DNA from: Saccharolobus caldissimus
Lineage (GTDB): Archaea; Thermoproteota; Thermoprotei_A; Sulfolobales; Sulfolobaceae
Reading direction: 5' to 3'
DNA length: 64,000 nucleotides
Assembly (NCBI RefSeq): GCF_020886315.1
Contig: NZ_AP025226.1
Coordinates: 2,692,001 to 2,756,000, forward strand
Below, one piece after another: positions 53,788-63,866 of this stretch. Each line of letters starts with the position of its first letter. Within the stretch, counting starts at the first letter, position 1. A model generated the notes under the pieces. It had not been told where the DNA came from and did not search any database. It saw nothing but the letters and a program-made list of their open reading frames with translations. Made by a program: the position numbers and the translations under genes.

Positions 53788-55011
53788 ATGAGTTTCGACG
53801 CTGACTTAATAGTTGTTGGAGGAGGATTAGCTGGCCTTTCAGCGGCTATAACTGCGAATAGGGAGGGACTTTCAACTATTGTTCTGGAAAGAGGAGAGTA
53901 CTCGGGAGCTAAGAATGTATCTGGAGGAAGGATGTATGTTCACGCTTTATTGCAACTTTTTCCAGACGCGTTAGAAAGGGCACCTTTAGAGAGACCAGTA
54001 ACTAAGGAGATTTACGAAATATATTGTAAAGATAATAAGAAGATAACTTTCTCCTTTGAACATAAGACTAAGAACAGTTACACAGTATTAAGGGCAAAGT
54101 TTGATCAATGGTTAGCTAAAGAGGCAGAAAATGAGGGAGTCCTAATCTCCTATTCGACTTTAGTAACTAATGCAAGAAGGGAGGATAATTACATTATAGT
54201 TGAGACAAATAGAGGAGAGTTAAAGGCTCCCTTAGTAATAGATGCAGGAGGGGTTACAGCACCAGTTTCAAGATATTTAGGAATAAAGAAATTGGAGCCT
54301 AAAACTCTAATGTTAGGAGTTAAGGAGGTAATAGATAAGAAACCAGATTTACCTCAAGATGAAGGTGAGGCTAGGACAATAGTAGGATTATTAAACGGAT
54401 TGAAGGGAGGAGGATTTATTTACACAAATAAGGACACACTCTCATTAGGTATTACGGTTAAGGTAGAATCCCTTTACTCCTCCGATATACCTTCTCATGA
54501 GTTAGTAGAAAAGTTTAGAGAAGCATTAAACATCGAGGGGAATATTTTAGAGTATTCTGCACACTTAATACCATATTACGGGTATGATAAAATAGGCAAA
54601 TTATACGATAGGAATTTAATAATAGTAGGCGACGCCGCAGGGTTCCTAATAAACGATGGCTTTAACATTAGGGGAATGGATTTGGCAATAGGCTCTGGAA
54701 TTATTGCGGGAAAGGCTGCTAAGAAAATTAAAGAGCTAAATGATTATAGTAGAACCGATATTTATGAGCAAATGTTGAACGAATCCTTCGTTATTAAAGA
54801 TCTAAGGACTGCATTGAGGTCATTTAGGGTATTAAATGAAGAGGGAATATTCTCAGCTTATCCTAATGTAATATGTAATACGCTAAGTAGGTTATTCACA
54901 GTAACTGGAGAGGGTAAAGAAAGACCAATAAATATTTTAATTGAGGAGAGTAGAAAAGCTAATGTGAACACAACTAATATGATTTCAGAATTAATGAGGT
55001 TATTCATATGA
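53788..55011 (+). CDS. fixC: FixC-like electron-transfer flavoprotein:quinone oxidoreductase
   Basis: A 407-residue FAD protein. The N-terminal dinucleotide motif is LIVVGGGLAGLSAAITANRE, followed by ERGEYSGAKNVSGGRMY, typical of FixC. The second FAD motif NLIIVGDAAGFLINDGFN is complete, as is GMDLAIGSGIIAGKAA. FixC takes electrons from FixAB/ETF and passes them to quinone with the FixX ferredoxin. The start of fixX overlaps its stop by 4 bases. FixA/FixB are not in the window. Confidence 0.9.
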   Translation: MSFDADLIVVGGGLAGLSAAITANREGLSTIVLERGEYSGAKNVSGGRMYVHALLQLFPDALERAPLERPVTKEIYEIYCKDNKKITFSFEHKTKNSYTVLRAKFDQWLAKEAENEGVLISYSTLVTNARREDNYIIVETNRGELKAPLVIDAGGVTAPVSRYLGIKKLEPKTLMLGVKEVIDKKPDLPQDEGEARTIVGLLNGLKGGGFIYTNKDTLSLGITVKVESLYSSDIPSHELVEKFREALNIEGNILEYSAHLIPYYGYDKIGKLYDRNLIIVGDAAGFLINDGFNIRGMDLAIGSGIIAGKAAKKIKELNDYSRTDIYEQMLNESFVIKDLRTALRSFRVLNEEGIFSAYPNVICNTLSRLFTVTGEGKERPINILIEESRKANVNTTNMISELMRLFI

Positions 55012-55274
55012 ATCTTTTAAAAAGACTTTCTTTAAATAAATATAACGTAGATAGGAAATCACACATAGAAGTAAATACAGATATATGCCTTACGTGTAAA
55101 GAAAAACCCTGCACTAAGGTCTGTCCTGCTGGTACCTATGAGCCTACAGCAGATGGTAGGATAATTGCTCACTATGAAAGATGCTTAGAATGTGGTGCAG
55201 CATTAGTAGCTTGTCCTTACGGTGCCATAAAGTTTAATTTCCCAGAGGGAGGAATAAGTTATAAATACGGGTAA
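55008..55274 (+). CDS. fixX: FixX-type ferredoxin-like protein
   Basis: An 88-residue iron-sulfur protein. Cysteines lie in ICLTCKEKPCTKVCPAG and ERCLECGAALVACPYGAI, the arrangement of FixX and the ETF-quinone oxidoreductase cluster domain. It overlaps fixC by 4 bases, so the two are made together as FixCX. A role in passing electrons from acyl-CoA dehydrogenases (for instance that at 23.5 kb) to quinone is a reasonable inference. Confidence 0.88.
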   Translation: MNLLKRLSLNKYNVDRKSHIEVNTDICLTCKEKPCTKVCPAGTYEPTADGRIIAHYERCLECGAALVACPYGAIKFNFPEGGISYKYG

Positions 55275-55288
55275 ATTTTTTCCAATAT

Positions 55289-56329
55289 GTGGATTTATTA
55301 ATTATAAATCACAGGGATTTGAAACATCCTAAAGCGGGCGGTGCGGAAGAGGTAATTTACGAAGTTTCCAAGAGATTAGTTAAACGTGGAGTTAACGTTA
55401 CTTGGTTTGCTGAAAGAGTTAATGGTTTAAGAGAAGAGGACGAGATTGAGGGCATAAGAGTAATAAGAAGAGGAAATCCATTATCTATACATTTGTATTC
55501 AATTTTTGAGGCTAAAAAGCACGAAATTGTCATAGATAGTATAGCTCATGCAGTACCGTTTTACTCGTACTTAGTGAACCCTAAAACTATTGGTCTAGTT
55601 CATCACGTTCATCAAGAGGTAGTCAGATATGAATTAAACCCGTTTTTGGCTAAGACTGTTTCTTTTTTAGAGAAAGGGTTAAAGAATTACGGAAGAATAG
55701 TAGCAGTGTCTAATACAACGAGAAGGGATCTAATAGAAAAGTTAGGTGTGAATCCTAGTAAAATAAAAGTAATCTATAGTGGTATAGATCACGAGAAATA
55801 TAAGCCTGGTAAAAAGTCAGATCAACCTACTATCTTATGGATAGGGAGGTTAAAGAATTATAAGAACCCATTAGATGCTATAGAAATAGCGAAGAGAGTT
55901 AAAGCTAAATTAGTTATGGCAGGTGGTGGAGACTTAGAGGCATTAGTCAAGAAGAAAATAGCTGAGGTTAATGGTGAATACTTAGGCAGGGTATCTGAAG
56001 AGAAAAAGATAGAGTTATATCAATCTGCATGGATCGTAATTGTTACCTCGTTTATAGAAGGTTGGAGTATGGTTACATTGGAAGCTAATTCCTGCGGAAC
56101 TCCAGTTATAGGATATGATAAAGGATCTTTGCCAGAGATAATAAAAAACGGTGTTAACGGATATATAGTAAAATATAAGGGGATAGAAGAAATGAGCAAA
56201 ATTATAAATGACTTAATTAATGACGAGAAAAGAATTAAACAACTTTGGATGAGCAGTTACGAAGAGTCCCTAAGATATAATTGGGATAAATCGGCGGATG
56301 AATATTATGAGTACTTAAAACAAATGTAA
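55289..56329 (+). CDS. GT4-family glycosyltransferase
   Basis: A 346-residue GT-B fold glycosyltransferase, start GTG. The acceptor half begins DLLIINHRDLKHPKAGGAEE; the donor half has PTILWIGRLKNYKNPLDAIE and the retaining E-x7-E motif region SFIEGWSMVTLEANSCGTPV followed by YDKGSLPEIIKNGVNG. It probably adds a sugar during cell-envelope or protein N-glycan assembly. It follows fixX by 14 bases but functionally looks unrelated. Confidence 0.88.
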   Translation: MDLLIINHRDLKHPKAGGAEEVIYEVSKRLVKRGVNVTWFAERVNGLREEDEIEGIRVIRRGNPLSIHLYSIFEAKKHEIVIDSIAHAVPFYSYLVNPKTIGLVHHVHQEVVRYELNPFLAKTVSFLEKGLKNYGRIVAVSNTTRRDLIEKLGVNPSKIKVIYSGIDHEKYKPGKKSDQPTILWIGRLKNYKNPLDAIEIAKRVKAKLVMAGGGDLEALVKKKIAEVNGEYLGRVSEEKKIELYQSAWIVIVTSFIEGWSMVTLEANSCGTPVIGYDKGSLPEIIKNGVNGYIVKYKGIEEMSKIINDLINDEKRIKQLWMSSYEESLRYNWDKSADEYYEYLKQM

Positions 56330-56433
56330 CAGTCCATAATGAAAAATAATTATAAGCTGTTAGCAGTTAACGAATCTAATATTAAATCTAGCTAGCACAT
56401 AGGTTAATTTACCAGCTAGTAGGATTTTATTAC

Positions 56434-58020
56434 ATGGGTAAATCAATAGCTGAGTTAATTGTAGAGTCCATATCATCTCAGGTTTCCGACATATTTGGAA
56501 TTCCAGGAACTCATGGTCTAGGCCTCTATGAAGAGATTAGAAAGGAAGTAGAAAAAGGAAGAGTCAGATATTATATGCCAAGATTAGAATATGGAGGAGC
56601 TATAATGGCGGATTATTACGCAAGGTTAAAGGGAAACGTAGGAGTTTTCATTTCAGTAAATGGGCCCGGATTTACCAATTCCCTAACTGGATTAGCTGAG
56701 GCTTATTCAGAAGGTTCACCTTTAGTGTTAATTTCCTTTAATAAGGAATTTAAACATAAATATAGAAGGCAACTTCACGACATGGGGTATTATGATGCTC
56801 AGATTGAAATTGCTAAACAGATAACTAAGGGAGCGTTCAGAATATATTCTCCAGAAGACGTCCCACTGATAATGGAGAGAGCTTTTAGAATAGCATTAGA
56901 GGATAGAATGGGACCAGTTTACATAGAGGTCCCTGTGGATTTATTAGATGCTAAGGGAGAAGTTGAAGTTGTATTTAAGAGGGTAAACAGGACTTTAATT
57001 TATCCAACAAAGGACGATATTAAAAGTGCAATAGATTTCCTAAGCACATGTTCTAAACCCATTATATTATTAGGCTATGGTGCTTCTAGAACTAATATAG
57101 TAAATTATTTAGAGAAACTTGGAGTTCCAGTTTTAACCACAATAAGGGGGAAAGGCGCTATACCGGAAAATCATCCCCTATATATGGGTACAATATTTGG
57201 GATGAAAGAAGTACCAGGCGATTGTCTGATAGCATTAGGAACTTCATTTAACGATTTAGAAACTGGAAGTTGGAAAGTTAAACTGCCCAAAAGGATCCTG
57301 CATGTAGATGCAGACAGTAACGCGTTTAATAACGCGTTTAGAGCTGAGGTAACTATTAGAGCTAGCGTTGAGACGTTCTTAGAGGAAATTTCAGAGAAAG
57401 TTAAATTGCCTAAATGGGCGTATTCTTCTTCACAACCTAAAAGGATAGATAGTGGAAATGGAATAACTCATGACTATCTGGCTAGCGTATTAGATTCGAG
57501 TCTAAATGAAGATAGGGTAATCATAACTGATGCAGGAACTAATCAAGTGATGGCTATGAACATAAAGGTTTATAGACCAAACTCCTACTTTAATTCACTA
57601 ATATTTAACGCTATGGGCTCAGCAATTCCCGCAGCTATTGGAGCTAAAATAGCATCTCCCGAGAGGCAGATAGTGAATATAATAGGTGACGCTGGATTTC
57701 AAGCCTGCTTTAACGAACTTATAACTGCAGTTGAAAACAATATAAGTTTTCTAACAGTATTAGTAGAAGATGGCGTACAACACTTCTTAAGGATGAATCA
57801 GAAGATTAGATATGGATATACTTTTTCTACTAACGTCTTTCCAATAGACTATACTAAGGTAGCTGAGGGTATAGGAGTTAAGGTGATTGAGGCTAAGGAT
57901 AGAGAGGAGCTAAAGAAGGCTGTTGAGGAAGCAATAGATTGGTCTTACAAAAAGCCTACCCTCTTAAGGGTTCATGTAAATCCAGACAGCATCCCTTCGA
58001 TATTAATGGGAGGAGCATAA
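56434..58020 (+). CDS. Thiamine-diphosphate enzyme (acetolactate-synthase-like)
   Basis: A 528-residue TPP enzyme of the acetolactate synthase/benzoylformate decarboxylase superfamily. The N-terminal PYR domain has LEYGGAIMADYYARLKGNVG (catalytic Glu region) and NGPGFTNSLTGLAEAYSEG. The C-terminal PP domain has the TPP motif IIGDAGFQACFNELITAVEN. It is somewhat shorter than typical IlvB proteins and no small subunit gene is near, so a different 2-oxoacid reaction is possible. Confidence 0.82.
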   Translation: MGKSIAELIVESISSQVSDIFGIPGTHGLGLYEEIRKEVEKGRVRYYMPRLEYGGAIMADYYARLKGNVGVFISVNGPGFTNSLTGLAEAYSEGSPLVLISFNKEFKHKYRRQLHDMGYYDAQIEIAKQITKGAFRIYSPEDVPLIMERAFRIALEDRMGPVYIEVPVDLLDAKGEVEVVFKRVNRTLIYPTKDDIKSAIDFLSTCSKPIILLGYGASRTNIVNYLEKLGVPVLTTIRGKGAIPENHPLYMGTIFGMKEVPGDCLIALGTSFNDLETGSWKVKLPKRILHVDADSNAFNNAFRAEVTIRASVETFLEEISEKVKLPKWAYSSSQPKRIDSGNGITHDYLASVLDSSLNEDRVIITDAGTNQVMAMNIKVYRPNSYFNSLIFNAMGSAIPAAIGAKIASPERQIVNIIGDAGFQACFNELITAVENNISFLTVLVEDGVQHFLRMNQKIRYGYTFSTNVFPIDYTKVAEGIGVKVIEAKDREELKKAVEEAIDWSYKKPTLLRVHVNPDSIPSILMGGA

Positions 58021-58068
58021 CATTAAATTAGGAACAAGCTTATTATTTTTATTTTGTAAAATTATATT

Positions 58069-59190
58069 GTGTTGTCTCAATATGAGTTAAAGAAGAAGAT
58101 AGGGAAAGTAGTTGAGGAGTTAGGAAAGCAAAAGCTTAACTTACCCGTTAACAATTATCCTTCTGATATTAAAATTGAGGCAGAATATGACGTAGTATTA
58201 TTAGATGAGAGTAATCCCATTAAAGCACCTAGTCTTACCCAAAAGTCGTGTAAAATTGTAGCAATTGACTCTTCCAGTAGGTATTTAAGAGATGCCTCTG
58301 TGAATATGGTGTTAGTAGGCGTAGCGGCTTACAGTAACAATAGGGGAACTCTCTTCGGACCTTACGATGTGGATACTCCATTTTTAGGAATAAGTACTTA
58401 CACTGACGTTTTAAGTAAACTGCCTAACGTAGAAGGGGTGAGGGTTAAGAACTACATTAACGAGTATTTTGATGAGAAGTATAGGATAGACGATATGGCA
58501 GATGAGATAAGGATAGAGACTGAGAACATAATGCTTAAACAAGTCAAGGATGAGGATTTAGTGATAATTGACGGACCTCTATACCCTACCCCGTTAGAAT
58601 TAAGTCAAATTAAACTTGAGGATGAGTCAAGAATTAAACATCAAAGGGCCTATGCTAATTTAGTTAAGGATAGGATAAGACTATTAAAGAAGAATATAAT
58701 AGGAGTAGTGAAACGTTTAGAGAACTCTTATAAGTTAGGAAAGATAGAGGCTTTAGGAAGGCTATTAAATAGGAATATAAAGGGGTTAAAGGACCCCGAG
58801 ATATTGAAATACATTGAATATAAGCTCTGTGGGGATAAGAGGATTTGCCTAATAGGACCGATAAAGATGACCTTTTCATCTTCCTTAATTCCCAATGCCC
58901 CAGATAGGTTTGCATATTATCTTATTATAAGGAATACTCTTGGGATGTCATCGTTCTTTAGAATTGAGAGCATTGACCTTCAATTTCTCGATGATTCTAC
59001 TCCTTATATAGTATCCAGAATATCCGAGAGATTAATCCCCACTTACATAGAAATAGTCGATAATCTCTCTAAGAAAGTTTCCGCATCCCTCTTCATTACT
59101 GCATATCCTATTGCATCCAGATATTTAACTATAATACATGATGATAAATTAGCATATTATGATGAGATTAAGAATCTGATAACGTCCTAA
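58069..59190 (+). CDS. NurA-domain nuclease
   Basis: A 373-residue NurA-family protein, start GTG. The NurA core shows KIVAIDSSSRYLRDASVNMV (D67) and later EDLVIIDGPLYPTPLEL, both carrying expected metal-binding Asp. NurA is a 5' to 3' nuclease that works with the HerA helicase in archaeal DNA end resection. Here the partner HerA-like gene is convergent and overlaps by 23 bases, whereas the canonical herA-mre11-rad50-nurA cluster is one operon. This may be a paralogous pair. Confidence 0.8.
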   Translation: MLSQYELKKKIGKVVEELGKQKLNLPVNNYPSDIKIEAEYDVVLLDESNPIKAPSLTQKSCKIVAIDSSSRYLRDASVNMVLVGVAAYSNNRGTLFGPYDVDTPFLGISTYTDVLSKLPNVEGVRVKNYINEYFDEKYRIDDMADEIRIETENIMLKQVKDEDLVIIDGPLYPTPLELSQIKLEDESRIKHQRAYANLVKDRIRLLKKNIIGVVKRLENSYKLGKIEALGRLLNRNIKGLKDPEILKYIEYKLCGDKRICLIGPIKMTFSSSLIPNAPDRFAYYLIIRNTLGMSSFFRIESIDLQFLDDSTPYIVSRISERLIPTYIEIVDNLSKKVSASLFITAYPIASRYLTIIHDDKLAYYDEIKNLITS

Positions 59191-60982
59191 TTAGGACGTC
59201 AGAGAATTTAGTGGATCTTATCACGGCAACACCTACAGGGGCTATTTGCAGTATATCAGCGTAATCCTCAAATCCCAGCTTCTTGAGAATTGATATATCA
59301 TTCCTCATTATAATCTTAGTGTTCGTTAATTGAATTATCAACTCGTTTAAGTCATCGGAAACGTGAGTTGCTAAAATTACACCTATATTTCTAACTCTCC
59401 CTAATCTCATTAGCCTATTTATTAATCCCTCAACTATTTCCTTTGAGGCCTCAACTTTAGTAGTTTGAGGAAAATATTCATGCGCCTCATCCATTATTAA
59501 AAGAGTTAACTCTGAAACCTTACCTTCCTTATATAATTTGTCCTTCCAATTATAGAAATCTGAAAGCAATTTATAAGCTATAGTGGCCATTGCTTGAACG
59601 GAGGCAGAATAGTCTAAGATCCATGTTAGGTCTACGATTATTTTATTATATTTAAAGAAATCCTCGCTGAAATGAAAAGTCTTGCCTACGTTAAAAATTC
59701 CGCTCTCAGCGAAAGCCTTAATAACTCTCATAATTGAATTCTTAGTCTGTGGAAATAATTTCAATTCCTCTAGCGCTTTTGTGAATATTTTATTTACATA
59801 TACTGTTAAGAGATTATTACTTATTTTAATTACATCAGTAGTTTTTGTTCCTTTAATTTCAAAATCATGCTCTATTTTCAATTCCTTAAAGATCAAGTTC
59901 TCAGGTTCTATGTTTTCCATTACCTTACTTATGATCTCACGCACGTCACTTACGTAATCCTTTAACTTCTCTTCTAAGGTATTTTCCAACATGCTAGAAA
60001 ACACTTGAAATATTGCATCCCATTCCAGAGTTGCGGTCTCAGACATATAGGGGGCTATCTTATAAAGTGTAGGGAATACCTCTCCGAATCTTATTGAGTA
60101 AGGTATGAGATGAACAACTTTTCCCTTACATTCCATTAATATCTCGTTCTGCTTGATATCGTACTCTGTAGGAAACTCACAACCGTATCTCTCCGCGAAC
60201 TTCTCCCCGTATTGTAAGGGTAAGAATTTAGAAGGAACATTTTCAATCATTCTCTTAGTAACTGGCATTATTACTACGAATTCATCTATTTTATTTATAG
60301 CATGCCTTACGAAGTCCCCCTGCCTATCAAATACGAAGACCTTTACGTTACTACTAGTTATCGTCTTTAACAACGTGGTCTTACCAGAACCGGTAGTACC
60401 TATTATCAAAACGTGATGTCTAAGGATTTCTTCGTCTAATTTAACCTCAGTGTCTTCTAGTACTTCTCCTCCTGAGTATATCCTACCTATTGTAATTCCC
60501 TCCTTAGGGATTCCCAGTATTTCCTCTAAAATTTCAGACTTAGGTCTTATTACTGGGGATTGAGGGTCTATTGGGGAAACAGCCGGTCTAATTACACCTT
60601 TAACTAGATCCTTTTCCGCTATCGGCTCTATTTCTATGAAAGTATCCGTCATTATAGTAGCTGGATCTTTAGGATATGAAGATATTTCCCTTATTCTCAA
60701 AGTGGCAAGCATATCAGATCTTGAGATGCTTATTACTCTGCCTATAATTAACGCTGGATGGACTATCGTCCTTATACCTAAATACTCATCCATTTTTATG
60801 TTGCTTCTCATATAATCTTCGAACCCTATATCAATACCTATATAATTCCTCTCACCTACTCTGACAGTTTCATATCTAGTAACTCTACCTATTATTGAGT
60901 TATCCGCAGAAAGTGACTTAGCATCATTATCAGCTTCCTCAACTTTCTTGTTAAGCTCAGAAATTATTTCCTCTTCTTCCAT
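59168..60982 (-). CDS. HerA-like bipolar helicase/translocase ATPase
   Basis: A 604-residue HerA/FtsK-type ATPase. The N-terminal HAS-barrel region (about 25-125) contains VGERNYIGIDIGFEDYMRSN; Walker A is HVLIIGTTGSGKTTLLKTI (K201), Walker B TLLIMDEAHEYFPQTTK, and the arginine-finger part GLINRLMRLGRVRNIGVILA with ATHVSDDLNEL. It forms hexamers that thread DNA into NurA. It is encoded opposite the NurA gene with a 23-base tail-to-tail overlap. It may be a second HerA besides the canonical one, which is not in this window. Confidence 0.87.
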   Translation of the reverse strand: MEEEEIISELNKKVEEADNDAKSLSADNSIIGRVTRYETVRVGERNYIGIDIGFEDYMRSNIKMDEYLGIRTIVHPALIIGRVISISRSDMLATLRIREISSYPKDPATIMTDTFIEIEPIAEKDLVKGVIRPAVSPIDPQSPVIRPKSEILEEILGIPKEGITIGRIYSGGEVLEDTEVKLDEEILRHHVLIIGTTGSGKTTLLKTITSSNVKVFVFDRQGDFVRHAINKIDEFVVIMPVTKRMIENVPSKFLPLQYGEKFAERYGCEFPTEYDIKQNEILMECKGKVVHLIPYSIRFGEVFPTLYKIAPYMSETATLEWDAIFQVFSSMLENTLEEKLKDYVSDVREIISKVMENIEPENLIFKELKIEHDFEIKGTKTTDVIKISNNLLTVYVNKIFTKALEELKLFPQTKNSIMRVIKAFAESGIFNVGKTFHFSEDFFKYNKIIVDLTWILDYSASVQAMATIAYKLLSDFYNWKDKLYKEGKVSELTLLIMDEAHEYFPQTTKVEASKEIVEGLINRLMRLGRVRNIGVILATHVSDDLNELIIQLTNTKIIMRNDISILKKLGFEDYADILQIAPVGVAVIRSTKFSDVLIRTLSDS

Positions 60983-61034
60983 TAAGTATAGTTTTAGATT
61001 TAGATTTATATAAAGGTTAAATGTTAAACTACAT

Positions 61035-61946
61035 ATGACAAAACTTCTACTCTTCTCCCCATCTCCTCATGAGGAGAAAAGGGTTGGCGTATATAAAGAC
61101 GGTAAAATTGTAGATCTAGTAAAAGCTTATGAGTTAGTCTTCGACGGTAAACCCCCCAATTGGTTTTATGACATGAAGGAGTTAATTGAGGGTGGTGAGG
61201 GTGTACTTTATTTAATAAATAGAATTTTAAGCGAAGAGGATAAAATTAAAGCAGCATTATTAAACCCAGAGGAGATAATCTATTACCCGCCGATACCTAA
61301 CCCAGAGAAAATATTCCTACTCGCAGTGAATTATAGATCACATGGACAAGAGACTAATACGAACCCACCTAAGGAACCTTATATATTTACTAAATTTCCT
61401 AACACGTTAGTTGGACATAATCAGCCGGTAATATATCCAAAGGCCTCAAACAAGGTAGATTATGAGGTAGAATTAGCAGTTATAATCGGTAAGAGAGGAA
61501 AGTACATAAGAGCTGAGAAGGCAATGGATCACGTATTCGGCTATACAATATTAAATGACATAAGCTTTAGGGACAAACAATTTCCACCAGAAAATCCATA
61601 CGGCATGAGATGGGTTCACGGAAAAGGAATGGATACAGCAGCACCTATGGGACCTTGGATAGTGACAAAAGATGAGATAGAAAACCCATACAATTTAAAA
61701 TTAACCCTAAAGGTAAATGGAGAGATAAGACAAGAGGGATATACTGAGGATATGATATTCAAAATAGACAAGATAATAGAATACATATCGAATGGAATAA
61801 CGCTGAAACCGGGGGATATAATATCAACTGGAACACCACAAGGAGTGGCTTTGGCGACAGGAAAATATTTGAAACCGGGGGATATAATGGAGGCGGAGAT
61901 AACGAAAATAGGAATACTAAGAAATAAGATAATAGAGGAAATATAA
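61035..61946 (+). CDS. Fumarylacetoacetase-family hydrolase/isomerase
   Basis: A 303-residue FAH-family enzyme. The metal site lies in [20 protein letters not shown] (two Glu) and [11 protein letters not shown] (Asp). [20 protein letters not shown] precedes it and [18 protein letters not shown] closes the fold. Such enzymes cleave or decarboxylate 2-oxo acids in aromatic or sugar acid catabolism; the substrate is unclear. It is divergent from the HerA-like gene, 52 bases apart. Confidence 0.88.
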   Translation: MTKLLLFSPSPHEEKRVGVYKDGKIVDLVKAYELVFDGKPPNWFYDMKELIEGGEGVLYLINRILSEEDKIKAALLNPEEIIYYPPIPNPEKIFLLAVNYRSHGQETNTNPPKEPYIFTKFPNTLVGHNQPVIYPKASNKVDYEVELAVIIGKRGKYIRAEKAMDHVFGYTILNDISFRDKQFPPENPYGMRWVHGKGMDTAAPMGPWIVTKDEIENPYNLKLTLKVNGEIRQEGYTEDMIFKIDKIIEYISNGITLKPGDIISTGTPQGVALATGKYLKPGDIMEAEITKIGILRNKIIEEI

Positions 61947-61949
61947 AAA

Positions 61950-62573
61950 TTATATTTTTATAATTATATAATTTAAGGCTAAATAAACAATGAAGAACAC
62001 AAGTAGAAATATTTCATCTAGGTTAAATAACACCTCTCCTAGCCAAAGAGTACCTAGACTAAACAATAGTGCGGATAGAACGAACTTTAAGTGTGGCAAT
62101 CTAACTTTTGCAACTTGTGATTTTAAAGCAGCTGTTAATGCTACTACTATAAAAACAGCTGATATTGTACCCAATAATGAGGATAAGTAACTTTGGGGTA
62201 TTAACGCTAAGATAACTAAGGAAGCCTCTAAACCCTCTACTGCTGAGATCGTGAATACGACAGAAAGCCCTTCCTCCTTTTCTTCTTTACCCCTCTTAAT
62301 TCTCTTAAAAGATCTTCTTGCACTTCTAATTAGCCTATAACCAAAATAGAAGAGTATTACTGAGGAGATTATTAGTACATAATTTATTGGTACTAAGTAT
62401 ATAAGCCTACCTACGGTAAAGGTAGGTATTAATACTATTGCTACTCCCGCTATTGCATATAAGAAAGGCAAACTATTCTTATAAATATTATGATATATGG
62501 CAGCTATCGCACCTGCTTCCGTTAATTCAAGAACTGAAATTCCTAAAGCAGCTAAGAAAACTCCTATGTCCAT
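61950..62573 (-). CDS. Membrane protein with duplicated Glu motif (COG4280-like)
   Basis: A 207-residue protein with about seven helices in two halves. The first half has [17 protein letters not shown], the second [17 protein letters not shown]; such paired acidic motifs in helices are seen in cation transporters of the LysE/TMEM165 and FTR1 groups. A charged loop [16 protein letters not shown] separates the halves. It probably transports a cation, but this is only inferred. A TnpB-element remnant lies just upstream. Confidence 0.6.
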   Translation of the reverse strand: MDIGVFLAALGISVLELTEAGAIAAIYHNIYKNSLPFLYAIAGVAIVLIPTFTVGRLIYLVPINYVLIISSVILFYFGYRLIRSARRSFKRIKRGKEEKEEGLSVVFTISAVEGLEASLVILALIPQSYLSSLLGTISAVFIVVALTAALKSQVAKVRLPHLKFVLSALLFSLGTLWLGEVLFNLDEIFLLVFFIVYLALNYIIIKI

Positions 62574-62578
62574 GAAAG

Positions 62579-62880
62579 TTACTTTAACCTATTAATAAAT
62601 AAGGTTAACCTACTTTCTATTGAGTAGGAAGCTTCAATCTGACGTCTCACCACCCTAGAAGAACGAGGGTTCTTCCCCAGAGGGATCATCGTTCCCACCA
62701 TCGATTCGGGACTACATCTGGTGGGCAGTCGAGTGGGTCTCTGACCCACTCCCATATGAAGAGAAGGGACTTTCATCCATAACATCTAGTCCCTTAAGAG
62801 ATTCTAGATGCTCCTCCCACAGTCCCATTAAGTCCCCGATTGAGCTGGGGAGCTTCCGGTATAAAAACTTTTCCTTGAAA
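62579..62880 (-). mobile_element. 3' remnant of a TnpB-type element with structured RNA-like region
   Basis: This is a GC-rich 300-base block unlike its flanks. On the minus strand an open frame (62785-62579) reads GVGQRPTRLPTRCSPES and GTMIPLGKNPRSSRVVRRQI, a tail I know from Sulfolobus TnpB-type elements. Strong stems are present: gagtgggtc/gacccactc (62731-62751), aagggact/agtccctt (62764-62795) and catctag/ctagatg. Such regions make the guide (omega) RNA. The rest of tnpB is missing, so this is a decayed element end lying just upstream of the membrane protein gene. Confidence 0.55.
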
Positions 62881-62968
62881 ATCGAGCATACTTATATATG
62901 CAACGAAACTTATCATCCACTTATTAACATCAAAAGCTTGTTATAATATAGAAAAATAGGCTTCCATT

Positions 62969-63385
62969 TTATATAAGATCTTTAGGATCAATTCTCTTAA
63001 TTCCAGGAATCTTGTCATAAATATGGTCAGTTGATATGATAACTTTCTCCTTATCGTAGAGTAAGCAAGTTGCAGCGTGATATGCGTCAAAGATAGATGT
63101 AATGTTATACTGACTCATTAACGCTAATGCTAAAAGATCAATATCAATAGTTGTTGGTATCCATTCAATATTTGGTATGCTCCTTAGCGCACCTATCTTA
63201 TTTAATATCTCACGTATAGGGAGGTTCATGTTGCGTAAAACATAATATATCTCATGTATTGCTTCCCTACTAACTATTATGCTTAATTCGCCCTTGGCAA
63301 TCTTTAAAAGCAGTTTTTCTGATACTTCCTTTAGCCTATCTTCAGTTTTAAGATGGGCTATTAGAACATCACTTTCGAGTAGCAT
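62969..63385 (-). CDS. vapC: VapC-type PIN-domain toxin
   Basis: A 138-residue PIN-domain protein. Acidic active-site residues are in LLESDVLIAHL (D6), AIHEIYYVL (Glu), IFDAYHAATCL (Asp) and STDHIYD (Asp), the usual four positions of VapC RNases. The antitoxin gene is 6 bases upstream on the same strand. It belongs to the accessory DNA that begins at 62.6 kb. Confidence 0.87.
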   Translation of the reverse strand: MLLESDVLIAHLKTEDRLKEVSEKLLLKIAKGELSIIVSREAIHEIYYVLRNMNLPIREILNKIGALRSIPNIEWIPTTIDIDLLALALMSQYNITSIFDAYHAATCLLYDKEKVIISTDHIYDKIPGIKRIDPKDLI

Positions 63386-63391
63386 AAGAAA

Positions 63392-63634
63392 TTACTGCCT
63401 CCTCCGATATCTTTCCAATGCATCTTTTTCAGCCTCTTTTTCAGCTAATTCCTTCAAATCTTTCACGCTTAAATCAGTTTTTATAACGCCAGATGTTGTA
63501 ACTAAAGGATCCTTAGGGACTGGAATTCCGATGAAGAAAGTCCCAACATCAATAATTATAACTGAACTAGCCTCAGCCAACTTCTTCGGTAACTTAATTC
63601 TACCTCTATCATCAACCTTTACTACATATCCCAT
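63392..63634 (-). CDS. vapB: VapB-type AbrB antitoxin
   Basis: An 80-residue protein with an N-terminal AbrB/SpoVT-like DNA-binding hairpin (VKVDDRGRIKLPKKLAEA) and an acidic and basic helical tail, DLKELAEKEAEKDALERY, which is expected to wrap the toxin. It precedes vapC. A TATA-like gtttatatt (63657-63665, minus strand) is centred about 26 bases before the ATG. The protein probably represses its own promoter, as in other VapBC pairs. Confidence 0.85.
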   Translation of the reverse strand: MGYVVKVDDRGRIKLPKKLAEASSVIIIDVGTFFIGIPVPKDPLVTTSGVIKTDLSVKDLKELAEKEAEKDALERYRRRQ

Positions 63635-63866
63635 ACTAAAATTTTATATCCCACAAAATATAAACTTTCCCCATAAAGATCGTAAGATGGTCATTTTAGA
63701 TTTAAATTAAAATATTTTTTATAGAGCATAAACATAATATCGACATTTAGGTAAGGCTAACTATATATACTTTTCATTCTAAGCTGAAAATCTATGCGGG
63801 ATAATAATTTATTTTAAAAATTAAAGAAACATTATTATACAAGTAAGATTTTCTATATAATTCTAA

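Noticed and set aside
62579-62785. A free-standing 68-residue gene
   Set aside because: It reads as a tail of a decayed TnpB-type element and covers strong RNA stems; no start signal is seen.
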